Shown in pieces: positions 26,687-36,219 of a stretch of DNA of 64,000 nt. The notes beneath the pieces are model-generated. The model searched no databases. It was not told where the DNA came from and worked only from the letters and a program-made list of their open reading frames with translations. A program made the translations under genes and the position numbers. Each line of letters begins with the position of its first letter. Position 1 is the stretch's first letter. Origin of the DNA: Rhodococcus sp. Leaf278 (lineage in GTDB: Bacteria > Actinomycetota > Actinomycetes > Mycobacteriales > Mycobacteriaceae); contig NZ_LMRR01000003.1 of NCBI RefSeq assembly GCF_001426085.1, positions 124,001-188,000 on the forward strand. Direction: 5' to 3'.

Positions 26687-28612
26687 TCAGCGAGCCTCTT
26701 CCCGTCGAGGCTCCATGACGAAGTCGTCCAGATCAGCCCGTCGCGTCATCTCCCAGTAGTCGACGATGCGCCACGGCAACGTCGAGACCACGCGTCCGGC
26801 ATCGTTGCGGTACCAGTTGTCCATGCCGCCGTGCGACCAGATCATCTTCCCGTGCGCCTCGTCGTGCTTGCGGACGTACTCCGCTTCCACGTCGGCCTTG
26901 CACTCGATGGCTCCGATTCGCTTGTCCACCATGTCGATCAACACATCGACGATGTAGCGGACCTGACATTCGGCGATGGTGATGTAGCTGCCCCCGTGGC
27001 CCAGCACGGTTCCGGGACCGCAGGTGATGAAGAGGTTCGGGAAGTCCGGGACGGTGATACCGAGATACGCGTGCGCATCCTCCGGACCCCAGATATCGCG
27101 GATGGACTCCCCCGATCGTCCGCGCACATCGATCGGCGTCAGCAGCTTGTGGGTCTCGAACCCCGTCGCGAGGATCACCACATCGACCTCGGTCTCCGAA
27201 CCATTTCGCGCAACAACCGAGTTCGCGGTGATCGATGACACGGCATCGGCGATGAGGGTGACGTTGTCGCGCTTGAGCGCTGCGTACCAGCCGTTGTCGA
27301 GCAACATCCGCTTGCCGAAGGGTGGGTAATCGGGAAGTGACTTCTCGATCAGGTCCGGTCGGCCATCCAGCTCGGCTTCGATGTAGCGAGTGAAGACCCG
27401 TCGATGGGCGTCGTTCACCGGGTTGATCGAGCGCTGCGGATGCTCCCATTCGGGATCGACCTGCAGCGAGCTGTGCACGCGGTCGTTGAAGTTCCAGGCC
27501 AGCCGGGTTCGGTACCAAAGCCGGTACAGCGGAACGACATCCATCAGGTAGTTGGCATCGTCGCCCATCTCGGTGAAATACACGTCACTCGACGACACCC
27601 ACTGAGGCGAACGCTGAAAGACCGTCGCATGCCCCACCGTCGACGCGATGGCCGGCAGCACCTGCATGGCGCTGGCCCCGGTGCCGACGATGGCGACGCG
27701 CTTGCCGGCCAGATCCAGATCGGTCGGCCAGTTCGCGGTGTGGAAGATCGGTCCGTCGAACGACTCGAGCCCGGGAATGTGGGGCACCTGCGGCCGATTG
27801 AGCTGACCGGTAGCGGTGATCACCACATCGGCGGTCAGGATCTCGCCGTCCACCGTCGTGACGGTCCAGCCCTGCCGCTGGGCGTCGTACTCGGCGGTCG
27901 CCACCTCGGTGTCGAATCGAATGCGTTGCCGCAGATCGTGTTCGGACGCGACATCGCTGAGGTACTCCCACACCTCGTCGCGCTTGCCGAAGTGGGTGCT
28001 CCAGGCCCGCGGCGCGAATGAGTAGGAGTACAGGTGACTGGGGGTGTCAACGCCGGCACCGGGGTAGGTGTTCTCGAACCAGCCACCGCCCACGTCGGAG
28101 TTCTTCTCGAGCACTGTGTGACTGATGCCCGCCTCGTGCAACTTGATGGCCGCGAGCATCCCGGAGACACCGGCACCGATCACGATGACCGACAGATCGT
28201 TCGGAGCCGCCACCGGAGTGTCCGAGGCAGTGAAGCCCACGTCCTCGGCAACCATGACGCCGAACTCGGGAGGAACCTGTTCACCGACAGCCACGCTGAT
28301 CATCTCGACGAGATGCTCCGAGTCGGGTGAGGGCACCGCCATGGGCGTGCCTTCATGGAACGCACAGATTGCGTCGAGTGCTGCGGCACGGATATGGGCG
28401 GCAACTGCGTCGTCGAATCCGCCCGTGTCGTTGTTGTCCATGCCCCGACTACGGGTGGGGCGATACGGATCGGCAAGCCAGGTGCGGTCGCCGGTCAACT
28501 GATAGAGCACCGCCACCAGCGTGGGCAGGTTGGCCGCGGTGAGAGCCCGCGAGAGCCGATCCCGATCGACTCCACCCACGGTTTCCGCTGCCGTTACTGC
28601 GTCTGTGGACAC
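26687..28612 (-). CDS. Baeyer-Villiger monooxygenase, HAPMO-like
   Basis: A 641-residue flavoprotein. FAD-binding GAGVSG is at 146-151, the Baeyer-Villiger fingerprint F-x-G-x-x-x-H-x-x-x-W-P is at 285-296 (FDGPIFHTANWP), and the NADPH-binding GTGASA follows near 310. A ~135-residue N-terminal extension before the FAD motif is characteristic of 4-hydroxyacetophenone monooxygenase-type enzymes of about 640 residues. It should insert oxygen into a ketone to form an ester. It diverges from the nitroreductase gene; a 14-bp palindrome lies between them. An esterase and a CoA ligase nearby would process the products. Confidence 0.92.
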   Translation of the reverse strand: MSTDAVTAAETVGGVDRDRLSRALTAANLPTLVAVLYQLTGDRTWLADPYRPTRSRGMDNNDTGGFDDAVAAHIRAAALDAICAFHEGTPMAVPSPDSEHLVEMISVAVGEQVPPEFGVMVAEDVGFTASDTPVAAPNDLSVIVIGAGVSGMLAAIKLHEAGISHTVLEKNSDVGGGWFENTYPGAGVDTPSHLYSYSFAPRAWSTHFGKRDEVWEYLSDVASEHDLRQRIRFDTEVATAEYDAQRQGWTVTTVDGEILTADVVITATGQLNRPQVPHIPGLESFDGPIFHTANWPTDLDLAGKRVAIVGTGASAMQVLPAIASTVGHATVFQRSPQWVSSSDVYFTEMGDDANYLMDVVPLYRLWYRTRLAWNFNDRVHSSLQVDPEWEHPQRSINPVNDAHRRVFTRYIEAELDGRPDLIEKSLPDYPPFGKRMLLDNGWYAALKRDNVTLIADAVSSITANSVVARNGSETEVDVVILATGFETHKLLTPIDVRGRSGESIRDIWGPEDAHAYLGITVPDFPNLFITCGPGTVLGHGGSYITIAECQVRYIVDVLIDMVDKRIGAIECKADVEAEYVRKHDEAHGKMIWSHGGMDNWYRNDAGRVVSTLPWRIVDYWEMTRRADLDDFVMEPRREEAR

Positions 28613-28659
28613 CGGTACCTCCTGTTGCGAGCTGCTCCATCCGACTCCGACAGCTCAAC

Positions 28660-28673
28660 TAACCATGGTTAGG
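28660..28673. promoter_or_regulatory. 14-bp palindrome, candidate TetR operator
   Basis: CTAACCATGGTTAG is a perfect inverted repeat in the 183-bp gap between the monooxygenase and nitroreductase genes, 48 bp before the monooxygenase start. The TetR gene at 31043 in the same cluster is the likely partner. Confidence 0.65.
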
Positions 28674-28730
28674 CAATTCTGCGCAAGAGTTTCGCGATCC
28701 TCAGATTCGCAGCAAATCAACCCTTGACAA

Positions 28731-28746
28731 TGTGGCTCACGCCACA
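28731..28746. promoter_or_regulatory. CRP/GlxR-like site beside a -35 hexamer
   Basis: TGTGGCTCACGCCACA has 6-bp inverted arms and matches the TGTG-N8-CACA core bound by actinobacterial CRP/GlxR proteins. A TTGACA sits immediately before it at 28724-28729, so binding would cover a promoter reading toward the nitroreductase gene. No convincing -10 was found. Confidence 0.5.
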
Positions 28747-28795
28747 CGATGCTTCATGGCACTACCTAACAGCGGACAGGCGAAGGGACACACCC

Positions 28796-29458
28796 ATGGA
28801 ACTCACCGAGGCGATGCGTACCACCGGCACCTGCAGGCGGTACCTCAGCGATCCTGTTCCCGACGAGGTGTTCAAGGCCGCGTTCGACGTCGCCCGCTTC
28901 GGCCCGCAGGGCGGCAACCGTCAGCCCGTGCGATGGATCGTCGTGCGCGACGCTGCCCGCAAGCAGGCCCTCGCCGATCTCTACCTCCCGATGTGGGACG
29001 CCTATTTCGCCGGCATCACCGGCGGAACCGTCGCCGTCGGCGCATTGCCCAAGACCGTGCAGGACGCCGACTACTTCGCTCGCCACCTCGCCGAGGTGCC
29101 CGCCATCGTGGTGGTCTGCGCCGCGCTGGACGGACTGCACCCCACCGACCACGAACTCGGCCGACTCTCCGTCGTCGGCGGCGCGTCCATCTACCCGACT
29201 GTGCAGAACCTGTGCCTGAGCCTGCGCGATCAGGGCGTCGCGACCGCGGTGACGACATTGCTGTGCCACGAGGAGCCCGCCATTCGCGAGCTGCTCGGCA
29301 TCCCGGACGACTACATCACCGCCGCGCACATCGCCGTCGGGTATCCGGAGAAGTCGTTCCCACGCAAGCTCACTCGCGATCCGGTGGAGCAGATCGTTGC
29401 GGCAGAGACGTTCTCGCAGCCGATGTTCGACTCTGCTGCCCTCTCCACTGCCCTTTAA
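28796..29458 (+). CDS. Nitroreductase-family flavoprotein
   Basis: A 220-residue protein from ATG 28796; an in-frame start at 28724 is less likely because it overlaps the promoter region. The N-terminus (TTGTCRRYLSDPVPDEVF, then ARFGPQGGNRQPVRWIVV) is the FMN-binding start of the family, and the C-terminal GYPEKSFPRKLTRDP is also typical. It should reduce a nitro, quinone or enone-type substrate with NAD(P)H. It is first in a tight operon with the CoA ligase, TetR and esterase genes. Confidence 0.9.
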   Translation: MELTEAMRTTGTCRRYLSDPVPDEVFKAAFDVARFGPQGGNRQPVRWIVVRDAARKQALADLYLPMWDAYFAGITGGTVAVGALPKTVQDADYFARHLAEVPAIVVVCAALDGLHPTDHELGRLSVVGGASIYPTVQNLCLSLRDQGVATAVTTLLCHEEPAIRELLGIPDDYITAAHIAVGYPEKSFPRKLTRDPVEQIVAAETFSQPMFDSAALSTAL

Positions 29459-29483
29459 CAGCTCGCACCTCGAGGAGTCCGCC

Positions 29484-31046
29484 GTGCCCGGTACCGCCAT
29501 CCACCACCGCTCCCCCATCGGCCGCGCCACCATCGGCGATCAGCTTCGTCGCCATGCGCGGACTCAGCCGAACAAGGTCGCGTTCATCAGCTACGCGGCG
29601 GACGGCACCCGCGAGGTCACCACGTACGGCGAACTGGACTCGCGCGCAAACCAGTTCGCCAACCTGCTGGTCGATCTCGGAGTAACTTCGGGCGACCGCG
29701 TCGCATCGATGGCACGTAACAGCGTCGAGGTGGTGGTGGCGTACTACGGAACGCTCAAAGCCGGAGCGGCCTTCACCGGCATCAACGTGATGTACCGCGC
29801 GGCCGAGGTGAAGCACCAACTCGAACACGCGGAACCGACCGTGGTGGTGGCCGATCCGGCCTACGCCGAGATCATCTCCTCGGTGAAGCCGGACACCACC
29901 ACCCTGGTGACGTTCGGTACCGAATACGCCGCACTGACGGCAAACACCCCGTCCACCGAACCCGACGTCGAGATGGACGAGAACGACGTCGCGATGGTCA
30001 TCTACACATCGGGAACCGAAGCAGCTCCCAAGGGCGTGATGATTCCGCACCGCAACTTCCTCATCTCCACCGCGCCCGCGTGGAGTTGGGGCCTGCGGTC
30101 CGGACCGGAGGACACCTGGCTGTTCGTCATGCCCTTCCACACCATCGCCGGACTCGGCTCGATGACGACCCTCACGCTGATGGGTGCCACCCTCGTGCTG
30201 CCCGCGACGGTCGACCCGGCTCAATCGCTGCGCATCATCGCCGCCGAGAAGATCTCCGTGATCGCGCAGACGCCGACGTTCTATCTGGCCCTGGCTCGTG
30301 ATGCGCAGTTCGGGCCCGAGGCCGTGAGCCAGGTGCGGCGCTGCCTCACCTACGGTGGCCAGGTGTCACCGCACACGATCAGCGCCTGGGCCGCCGCGGC
30401 ACCCGAGGCCATCTGGGGCACCTACTGGGGACAGTCGGAACTCTCGCAGCTCGGCTCGGTCGGCTGGTTCTCGACACTCGACGACATTCCCGACGGCGAC
30501 GCGTCGTGGATCGGCAAGCCCGTCACCCACCTCGAGATCAAGGTCGTCGACCCTGCGGGGAACGAGAGTGAGATCGGTGAATTGCTCTGTCGCACTCCAT
30601 CGGTGATGCTCGGCTACTTCAAGGACCCCGAGCGCACCGCCGAGGTGTTCCACGACGGGTGGGTGCACACCGGCGACATGGTGCGCATCGACGCCGATGG
30701 CAACTTGTTCTTCTACGATCGGATGAAGGACATGATCAAGTCGGGAGGGATGAACGTGTCGTCGCAGGAAGTGGAACGCACCATCCACACGCACCCGGAC
30801 GTGCTGCGTGCCGCCGTTGTCGGAGTGCCCGACCCGTACTGGTCCGAGGCTGTAACGGCCTTCGTCATCGCCCGCGACGGGGTGACCGCCGACCCGGCCG
30901 CGATCATCGAGTACTGCCGCACCGAGTTGGCGTCGTACAAGGCACCGAAATCGGTACACATCGTGGCCGAACTGCCCGTCGACCCGCAGGGGAAGATCCT
31001 CAAGCGTGAACTGCGACTGCTGGCGGCGGTGGAGGAGACCGTATGA
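29484..31046 (+). CDS. Acyl-CoA synthetase (AMP-forming)
   Basis: A 520-residue protein from GTG 29484, preceded by GAGGAG. The adenylate-forming core A3 motif is IYTSGTEAAPKGV, A5 is near YWGQSE, A7 is HTGDMVRID, A8 is DRMKDMIKSGGMNVSSQEVE, and the catalytic Lys is in PQGKILKRE. It activates a carboxylic acid to its CoA thioester. Context suggests the acid released after Baeyer-Villiger oxidation and ester cleavage. It overlaps the TetR gene by ATGA. Confidence 0.93.
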   Translation: MPGTAIHHRSPIGRATIGDQLRRHARTQPNKVAFISYAADGTREVTTYGELDSRANQFANLLVDLGVTSGDRVASMARNSVEVVVAYYGTLKAGAAFTGINVMYRAAEVKHQLEHAEPTVVVADPAYAEIISSVKPDTTTLVTFGTEYAALTANTPSTEPDVEMDENDVAMVIYTSGTEAAPKGVMIPHRNFLISTAPAWSWGLRSGPEDTWLFVMPFHTIAGLGSMTTLTLMGATLVLPATVDPAQSLRIIAAEKISVIAQTPTFYLALARDAQFGPEAVSQVRRCLTYGGQVSPHTISAWAAAAPEAIWGTYWGQSELSQLGSVGWFSTLDDIPDGDASWIGKPVTHLEIKVVDPAGNESEIGELLCRTPSVMLGYFKDPERTAEVFHDGWVHTGDMVRIDADGNLFFYDRMKDMIKSGGMNVSSQEVERTIHTHPDVLRAAVVGVPDPYWSEAVTAFVIARDGVTADPAAIIEYCRTELASYKAPKSVHIVAELPVDPQGKILKRELRLLAAVEETV

Positions 31047-31669
31047 CGCAGCCGGCTGAAGTGAGTCCCCTGCCCCGTCAGGTTCGGACCCGACAGCGGC
31101 GAGAGGACATCGTCGCCAATGCCGCGAATATCTTTGCGCGTGAGGGCTACTCGAACGTGGGGATGCGCGATATCGCCGACGCCGTCGGCATCAAGGGTGC
31201 CAGCCTCTACCACCACTTCCCGTCCAAGGAAGACATCCTCTTCGCGATCTGTCTGACGGTCACGCAGGAACCGGCCGAGGAGAACCTGCCGCTACTCGAC
31301 GCGGCCGGAACGCCTACCGAACGCCTGTCGTCCCTGGTGCGTGCGCACCTGGTGCATCTGAATCGGCGACGGGTGGAGTACATCGTGGGCCTGCACGAGC
31401 TCGCCTCGCTCACTCCCGAGCACCGCAGTGTTGTCGAGGACTATCGCCGCCAGTACCAACGACGCGTCCGCGACGTGATCACCGCCGGAATGCGCAGTGG
31501 TGAATTCACCGTCCCGGATGCGCGGCTGGCGTCGTTTGCTCTGACCGACATGCTCAACGGCATCAGCAACTGGTTCCACGACGGGGGCGAGCTGAGCATC
31601 GAGGACGTCGCCGACAACTACGTCGAATTGGCCGTTCACCGCGTCCTGGGGGCATCACATGGCAATTGA
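31043..31669 (+). CDS. TetR-family repressor of the catabolic cluster
   Basis: A 208-residue protein. The helix-turn-helix reads VGMRDIADAVGIKGASLYHHFPSKEDIL. The C-terminal domain resembles TetR_C_17/KstR2-like ligand domains that sense acyl-CoAs. It overlaps the CoA ligase (ATGA) and the next esterase (11 bp), so it is co-expressed with its likely targets. The palindrome at 28660 is a candidate operator. Confidence 0.9.
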   Translation: MTQPAEVSPLPRQVRTRQRREDIVANAANIFAREGYSNVGMRDIADAVGIKGASLYHHFPSKEDILFAICLTVTQEPAEENLPLLDAAGTPTERLSSLVRAHLVHLNRRRVEYIVGLHELASLTPEHRSVVEDYRRQYQRRVRDVITAGMRSGEFTVPDARLASFALTDMLNGISNWFHDGGELSIEDVADNYVELAVHRVLGASHGN

Positions 31670-32792
31670 CGGTCACTGCGACCCGCGCTTCTCGGGCGTG
31701 CGAGAGAAGTTGGCGGCCAACCTCGACAGCGGCGAGGAACTCGGCGCGTCCATCGTGGTCGACATCGACGGCCACACCGCCGTCGACTTGTGGGGCGGGT
31801 ATCGCGACACCGAGCGCAGCCTGCCGTGGGAGTCGGACACGATCACCAATGTGTGGTCGACGACCAAGATGGTGACGTGCCTGGCGGCGTTGATGCTGAT
31901 CGACCGCGGAGTGCTCGATCCCAATGCACCGGTCGCGACATACTGGCCCGAGTTCGCGGCCGCAGGCAAGCAGGACATCGCGGTCCGGAACCTGCTGTCG
32001 CACACCTCCGGAGTGTCGGGATGGGACAGGCCGTTCAGCGAAGAGGACCTCTACGACTGGGACCTCTCGACCTCACGTCTGGCTGAGCAAGCTCCGTGGT
32101 GGGATTCGCGCACCACATCGGGGTATCACGCAGTCAGTCAGGGGCACCTGATCGGCGAAGTGGTTCGGCGCGTCACCGGAAAGCCGTTGCGGCAGTTCGT
32201 CGCCGATGAGATTACTGGTCCTCTCGGTGCCGACTTCCAGATCGGTGCCGCCGAGGCCGACTGGAATCGAATCGCCGATGTGGTTCCACCGCCCCCACCG
32301 ACCGACGATGCCGTGCCCGATCCGACGATGGTGCGTCGCAGAACGTTTCTCGGACCGTTGGTGCAGGCCTCGTCCGCGAACACCGCGGCGTGGCGCGACG
32401 CGGACATGGGTGCGCTGAACGGGCATGGCAACGCACGCTCGGTCGCGAGAATCCTCTCGGTCATCTCCCGAGGCGGAACCGTCGACGGCGTACGTCTGCT
32501 GAGCCCGGAGACGATCAGCTCGATCTTCGAGGAGCAATCCAACGGAGTCGATCTGGCGCTGGGCATTCCGTTGCGCTTCGGACTGGGTTTCGCTCTGCCA
32601 CAACAGGAATCGATGCCCTACATCCCCGACGGCAAAATCTGCTTCTGGGGAGGCTGGGGCGGATCGCTGACGATTCTGCACCCGGATTCGAAGCTGACCA
32701 TCTCGTACGTGATGAACCGAATGGGTCCCGGCATCATCGGTTCGGAGCGAGCCGAGCACTACGTGCGCGCTGTGTACGAGGCGATCGCCTGA
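31659..32792 (+). CDS. EstB-like serine hydrolase (class C beta-lactamase fold)
   Basis: A 377-residue protein, cytoplasmic since no signal is visible. The nucleophile motif STTK (S-x-x-K) is in NVWSTTKMVTCLAALML, and the second motif is SGYHAVSQG (Y-x-x-S in place of Y-x-N). FWGGWGGS near the C-terminus stands where KTG is found in beta-lactamases. This is the EstB/LovD-like esterase group. In this cluster it is the natural candidate to cleave the ester made by the Baeyer-Villiger enzyme. Confidence 0.87.
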   Translation: MAIDGHCDPRFSGVREKLAANLDSGEELGASIVVDIDGHTAVDLWGGYRDTERSLPWESDTITNVWSTTKMVTCLAALMLIDRGVLDPNAPVATYWPEFAAAGKQDIAVRNLLSHTSGVSGWDRPFSEEDLYDWDLSTSRLAEQAPWWDSRTTSGYHAVSQGHLIGEVVRRVTGKPLRQFVADEITGPLGADFQIGAAEADWNRIADVVPPPPPTDDAVPDPTMVRRRTFLGPLVQASSANTAAWRDADMGALNGHGNARSVARILSVISRGGTVDGVRLLSPETISSIFEEQSNGVDLALGIPLRFGLGFALPQQESMPYIPDGKICFWGGWGGSLTILHPDSKLTISYVMNRMGPGIIGSERAEHYVRAVYEAIA

Positions 32793-32858
32793 CTGCACTC
32801 AACGGGTCCAGGGCGTGTCTGCTGGAGGTGAGACGGCATCGCGTCCACCACGCTCTCC

Positions 32859-33890
32859 TCAATCGATGTCGAGGATGATCTTCCCGTAGGCGGTGTGCGC
32901 AGCCAACTCTTCGTGAGCCTCCCCTGCGCGATCCAAGGGATAACGCGAGTTGATGCGCGGGCGCAGCACACCCTTGCCGACAAGATCGAGCACAGTACGC
33001 ATCTCGTCACGCGTCTGAGTATGCGACGAGATGTACGAGATCTGGCGGCGGAAGAACTCGATGATGTCGAACTCGACGACCTCCCCCGCGTGCGCGCCGA
33101 TCGACACCAGACGGCCGTACGGGCGCAGCATGAACATCGACTCGGTGAAGGCGGTCCCTCCTACGCCGTCGAAGACCAGCTCGACCCCGCGGCCTCCGGT
33201 GATCTCGTCGACGGCGGTGCGCACGTTGGTTGTCATGTAATTGATGACGTGATCTGCACCGTCCGCGGTCGCCTGAGCCAACTTGTCGTCTCGGCTGGCT
33301 GTACCGATCACGGTCGCGCCGGCAGCCTTGCAGATCTGGAGAGCTGCTGATGCGACGCCACCTCCGATCGAATGGATCAGCACGGTCTCTCCCAGCTTCA
33401 ACTCGGCGCGGATCATGAGCGCGTGCCAGGCGGTGCCGAATGCGCTGAGTGCGGCTGCCGCCTCACCGAAGTCGACGTTGTCGGGAAGCGTCAGGCAATG
33501 GTCGGCGGGTGTCGAGATCTTCTGCGCGTATGTGCCCGGTATGTGCTCGCCGAGCAATTTGCGGTTGACGCAGATGTTCTCCATGCCCCGTTGACACCAC
33601 TCGCAGTGGCCGCAGGTACGGATGTAGGAGACGGCCACGCGCTCACCGATCCGAGCGGGGTCCACACCGTCACCGACAGAGGAGATGATGCCGGCACCTT
33701 CCAGGCCCAAGGTGTGCGGCATCGCGAAGTCGAAGCGCGAGACGCCCTCGCGCACATCGATGTCGACGTGGTTGAGCGCGGTCGCCTTCAGATCGACCAC
33801 CACTTCGCCGAATCCCGGAATCGGATCCGGAAGCTCTTCGATCTTCAGGACCTCGGGGCCGCCGTACTCGCGGAATACCAGTGCTTTCAT
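32859..33890 (-). CDS. MDR-superfamily alcohol dehydrogenase/quinone oxidoreductase
   Basis: A 343-residue protein from ATG 33890. N-terminal MKALVFREYGGPEVLKIEEL and GLEGAGIISSVG are followed by a structural-zinc lobe with four cysteines (RTCGHCEWCQRGMENIC) and a cofactor fold (HSIGGGVASAALQICKAAGATVIGT). The zinc lobe is retained, but the catalytic-zinc Cys-His pattern is weak, so quinone or enoyl reduction is as likely as alcohol oxidation. It lies 122 bp downstream of ssuD on the same strand. Confidence 0.88.
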   Translation of the reverse strand: MKALVFREYGGPEVLKIEELPDPIPGFGEVVVDLKATALNHVDIDVREGVSRFDFAMPHTLGLEGAGIISSVGDGVDPARIGERVAVSYIRTCGHCEWCQRGMENICVNRKLLGEHIPGTYAQKISTPADHCLTLPDNVDFGEAAAALSAFGTAWHALMIRAELKLGETVLIHSIGGGVASAALQICKAAGATVIGTASRDDKLAQATADGADHVINYMTTNVRTAVDEITGGRGVELVFDGVGGTAFTESMFMLRPYGRLVSIGAHAGEVVEFDIIEFFRRQISYISSHTQTRDEMRTVLDLVGKGVLRPRINSRYPLDRAGEAHEELAAHTAYGKIILDID

Positions 33891-34012
33891 GCCACTTCGT
33901 CTCTCGTAGTGCGAGTGTTCAGCGTACGGGAGGGCCACCGGCATATTCGGGGCAACGGTGGTGGCGGGTCTCTGAGGTCGCACTGTCGATTCAGGAGGTG
34001 ATGCCGCGCAAC

Positions 34013-35116
34013 CTATCTGGCAGGAACGGTGATTCCTCGCGCGTCGAGGATTGGGCGTACACCCTCGGCGAAGTGATACGACTCCTCCAAATGCGGGTAG
34101 CCGGACAGAATGAACTCGTCGAATCCTGCGTCGTGGTACTCCCCGATCAGGTTCGCGACCTCCTCGTGCGAACCGACCAGAGCCGTACCCGCGCCGCCGC
34201 GCACCAGGCCGACGCCGGCCCACAGGTTCGGGTAGATCTCGAGCGAGTCCTTGCTGCCCCCGTGCAGCGCCGCCATCCTGCGCTGCCCCTCGGACTGCGA
34301 GGACGAATGCAGTGCGTGTGCCTGGGCGACCTGCTCCTCGGGAAGCTCGTCGAGGAGCTTCTGCGCGACGGCCCAGGCCTCTTCGGACGTATCACGGCTG
34401 ATGGTGTGCAGGCGAATGCCATAAGTGAGCTTGCGCCCCTCGGCGTCCGCTAGCGCCTGCACCTTCTCGATCTTCGCGCGAGCGTCGGCCGGCGGCTCGC
34501 CCCACGTCAGATACGTCTGGACGTGCTTCGCAGCGACGGCGAGTGCGGGATCCGACGAACCGCCGAACCAGAACTCGGGCAACGGATCCGGAGCTTCGGA
34601 TACCCGCGCGTCGGCGACCTTGAAGAACTCGCCTTCGTGATCGACTGCCGACTCGGTCCAGATCCGGTGGACGAGTCCGAGGAATTCGTCGGTGCGGGCG
34701 TAGCGCCGATCGTGGTCGATCCAATCCCCGAAACGACGCTGTTCGACGTCGTCGCCCCCGGTGACGATGTTGAACAACACCCGCCCTTCCGAGAACCGCT
34801 GCAACGTCGCGGCCTGCTGCGCCGCCAACGTCGGCGGCGTGAGGCCGGGTCGGAAGGCAACGAGGAACTTGAGCCGTCGGGTGCTCTGAAGTAAAGCGGC
34901 CGTCGTCAACCACGCGTCCTCGCACCATGTTCCGGTCGGAGTCAACACCCCTTCGTAGCCGAGGCGGTCCGCTGCCTGCGCCACCTCGGTGAGGTAGCGC
35001 AGCGACGGACGACGGAACCCAGCGGGTTCGCGGAGGTTGCCCGAGGCGTGGGACGCGCCGACGATGGAGCGGCCGTCGCCTGCGGTGGGGAGGAACCAGA
35101 AGATGCGTGCGGTCAC
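34013..35116 (-). CDS. ssuD: FMNH2-dependent alkanesulfonate monooxygenase
   Basis: A 367-residue luciferase-like protein from GTG 35116, preceded by TAGGAG. SsuD-type features are IFWFLPTAGDGR at the start, GYEGVLTPTGTWCEDAW, FRPGLTPPTLAAQQAAT, the FNIVTGGD strand, and RRMAALHGGSKDSLEIYPNLWAGVGLVRGGAGT in the C-terminal third. With reduced flavin it releases sulfite from alkanesulfonates. It is the last gene of ssuCBAD, 28 bp after ssuA. The flavin reductase partner is not in this cluster. Confidence 0.92.
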   Translation of the reverse strand: MTARIFWFLPTAGDGRSIVGASHASGNLREPAGFRRPSLRYLTEVAQAADRLGYEGVLTPTGTWCEDAWLTTAALLQSTRRLKFLVAFRPGLTPPTLAAQQAATLQRFSEGRVLFNIVTGGDDVEQRRFGDWIDHDRRYARTDEFLGLVHRIWTESAVDHEGEFFKVADARVSEAPDPLPEFWFGGSSDPALAVAAKHVQTYLTWGEPPADARAKIEKVQALADAEGRKLTYGIRLHTISRDTSEEAWAVAQKLLDELPEEQVAQAHALHSSSQSEGQRRMAALHGGSKDSLEIYPNLWAGVGLVRGGAGTALVGSHEEVANLIGEYHDAGFDEFILSGYPHLEESYHFAEGVRPILDARGITVPAR

Positions 35117-35144
35117 GAGTGAACTCCTACGACGTGGTGGGTGA

Positions 35145-36191
35145 TCAGTTGGTGGGGGCGGTCGCGTCGGCGATGGCGTCGTTGTAACGCGTGTCGACGA
35201 AGTCCGCGAACGTGTTGCCGCCAGGGATGCTTCCGCTCTCGACGAACGCATCGAACAGTGCCTGTTCCGACTCGATAACGTTGTCATCCAACGTAATTGC
35301 CGGTCGCTGGCTTCGTCCCTGTGCCAATTCACCCGCGGCCGGGTCGATTCCGACGGCAGTGGAGTACGCCGCCGCCCACTCGGCCGGATTCTTCTCGGCC
35401 CATGCAGACGCCTTGGCCAGGCGAACCACGAAGTCCTGCAGAGCGGTGTTTGTTGCGGGATCGTCCAGCGCCTGCTGCGACGCGATACCGAAGCCGTAAC
35501 CGTTGGCCACGCCTTCGGCCGTGGTCAGCGTCTTCGAGCCGTTCTGCACCTGCGCGATCGCGGTGAAGGGATCCCAGATCGCCCAGGCATCGACCTGACC
35601 CGAGGTGAATGCAGTCAGCGCATCGGCAGGTTGAAGGAACACCAACTGAACGTCGTCGGTGGTCAACCCGGCCTTCTGCAACTGCAGCAGCACATGACCG
35701 TGCGCCGAACTTCCCTTGCCCACTGCGATCTTCTTGCCCCGCAGGTCGGCGAACGACCCAAAAGTCGAATCCGGCGGCACGAGAATCTGATCGCCACTCG
35801 CGTCGTTGGTGTAGGCGGAGACGACCTTGATGCGCGCGTTGGCTGCAACGCCGAACACCGGCGGCGTGTTGCCCGTGACCGCGAAGTCGATCTGGCCGGC
35901 CGTTGCGGCCTCCACCTGAGGCGGGCCGGAGGTGAAGGTGGAGAACGCGACATCGTAAGGTGCAGAGTCGAGCTCACCCGACGCACGAAGCAGCGCCTCG
36001 GTGCCACCCTTCTGGTCGCCGACGTCGAGGGTGACCGTGGCGAGCTGATCGTTGGACACCAGCGCGGGAGCTTCGGTGGTCGCGGTATCGCTGCCACGAG
36101 AGACGCAACCCGTCAGGCCGGCGAGCGTCAAGGACAGGGCGGCGATAGTGCCTAGGGCGCGAACAGAGCGTGGTCGAGCGTGTGACGACAT
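35145..36191 (-). CDS. ssuA: Alkanesulfonate ABC transporter binding lipoprotein
   Basis: A 348-residue protein from ATG 36191. Its N-terminal signal is MSSHARPRSVRALGTIAALS with lipobox LTGC. The mature part is of the SsuA/TauA/NMT1 type (TLDVGDQKGGTEALLRASGEL, GKKIAVGKGSSAHGHVLLQL, AWAIWDPFTAIAQ). It binds sulfonates outside the membrane and delivers them to SsuBC. Gene order, ssuC-ssuB-ssuA-ssuD, supports the assignment over nitrate or taurine uptake. Confidence 0.92.
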   Translation of the reverse strand: MSSHARPRSVRALGTIAALSLTLAGLTGCVSRGSDTATTEAPALVSNDQLATVTLDVGDQKGGTEALLRASGELDSAPYDVAFSTFTSGPPQVEAATAGQIDFAVTGNTPPVFGVAANARIKVVSAYTNDASGDQILVPPDSTFGSFADLRGKKIAVGKGSSAHGHVLLQLQKAGLTTDDVQLVFLQPADALTAFTSGQVDAWAIWDPFTAIAQVQNGSKTLTTAEGVANGYGFGIASQQALDDPATNTALQDFVVRLAKASAWAEKNPAEWAAAYSTAVGIDPAAGELAQGRSQRPAITLDDNVIESEQALFDAFVESGSIPGGNTFADFVDTRYNDAIADATAPTN

Positions 36192-36219
36192 GGGTGAAAG
36201 ATCCTTCGTATCAGTGAAA

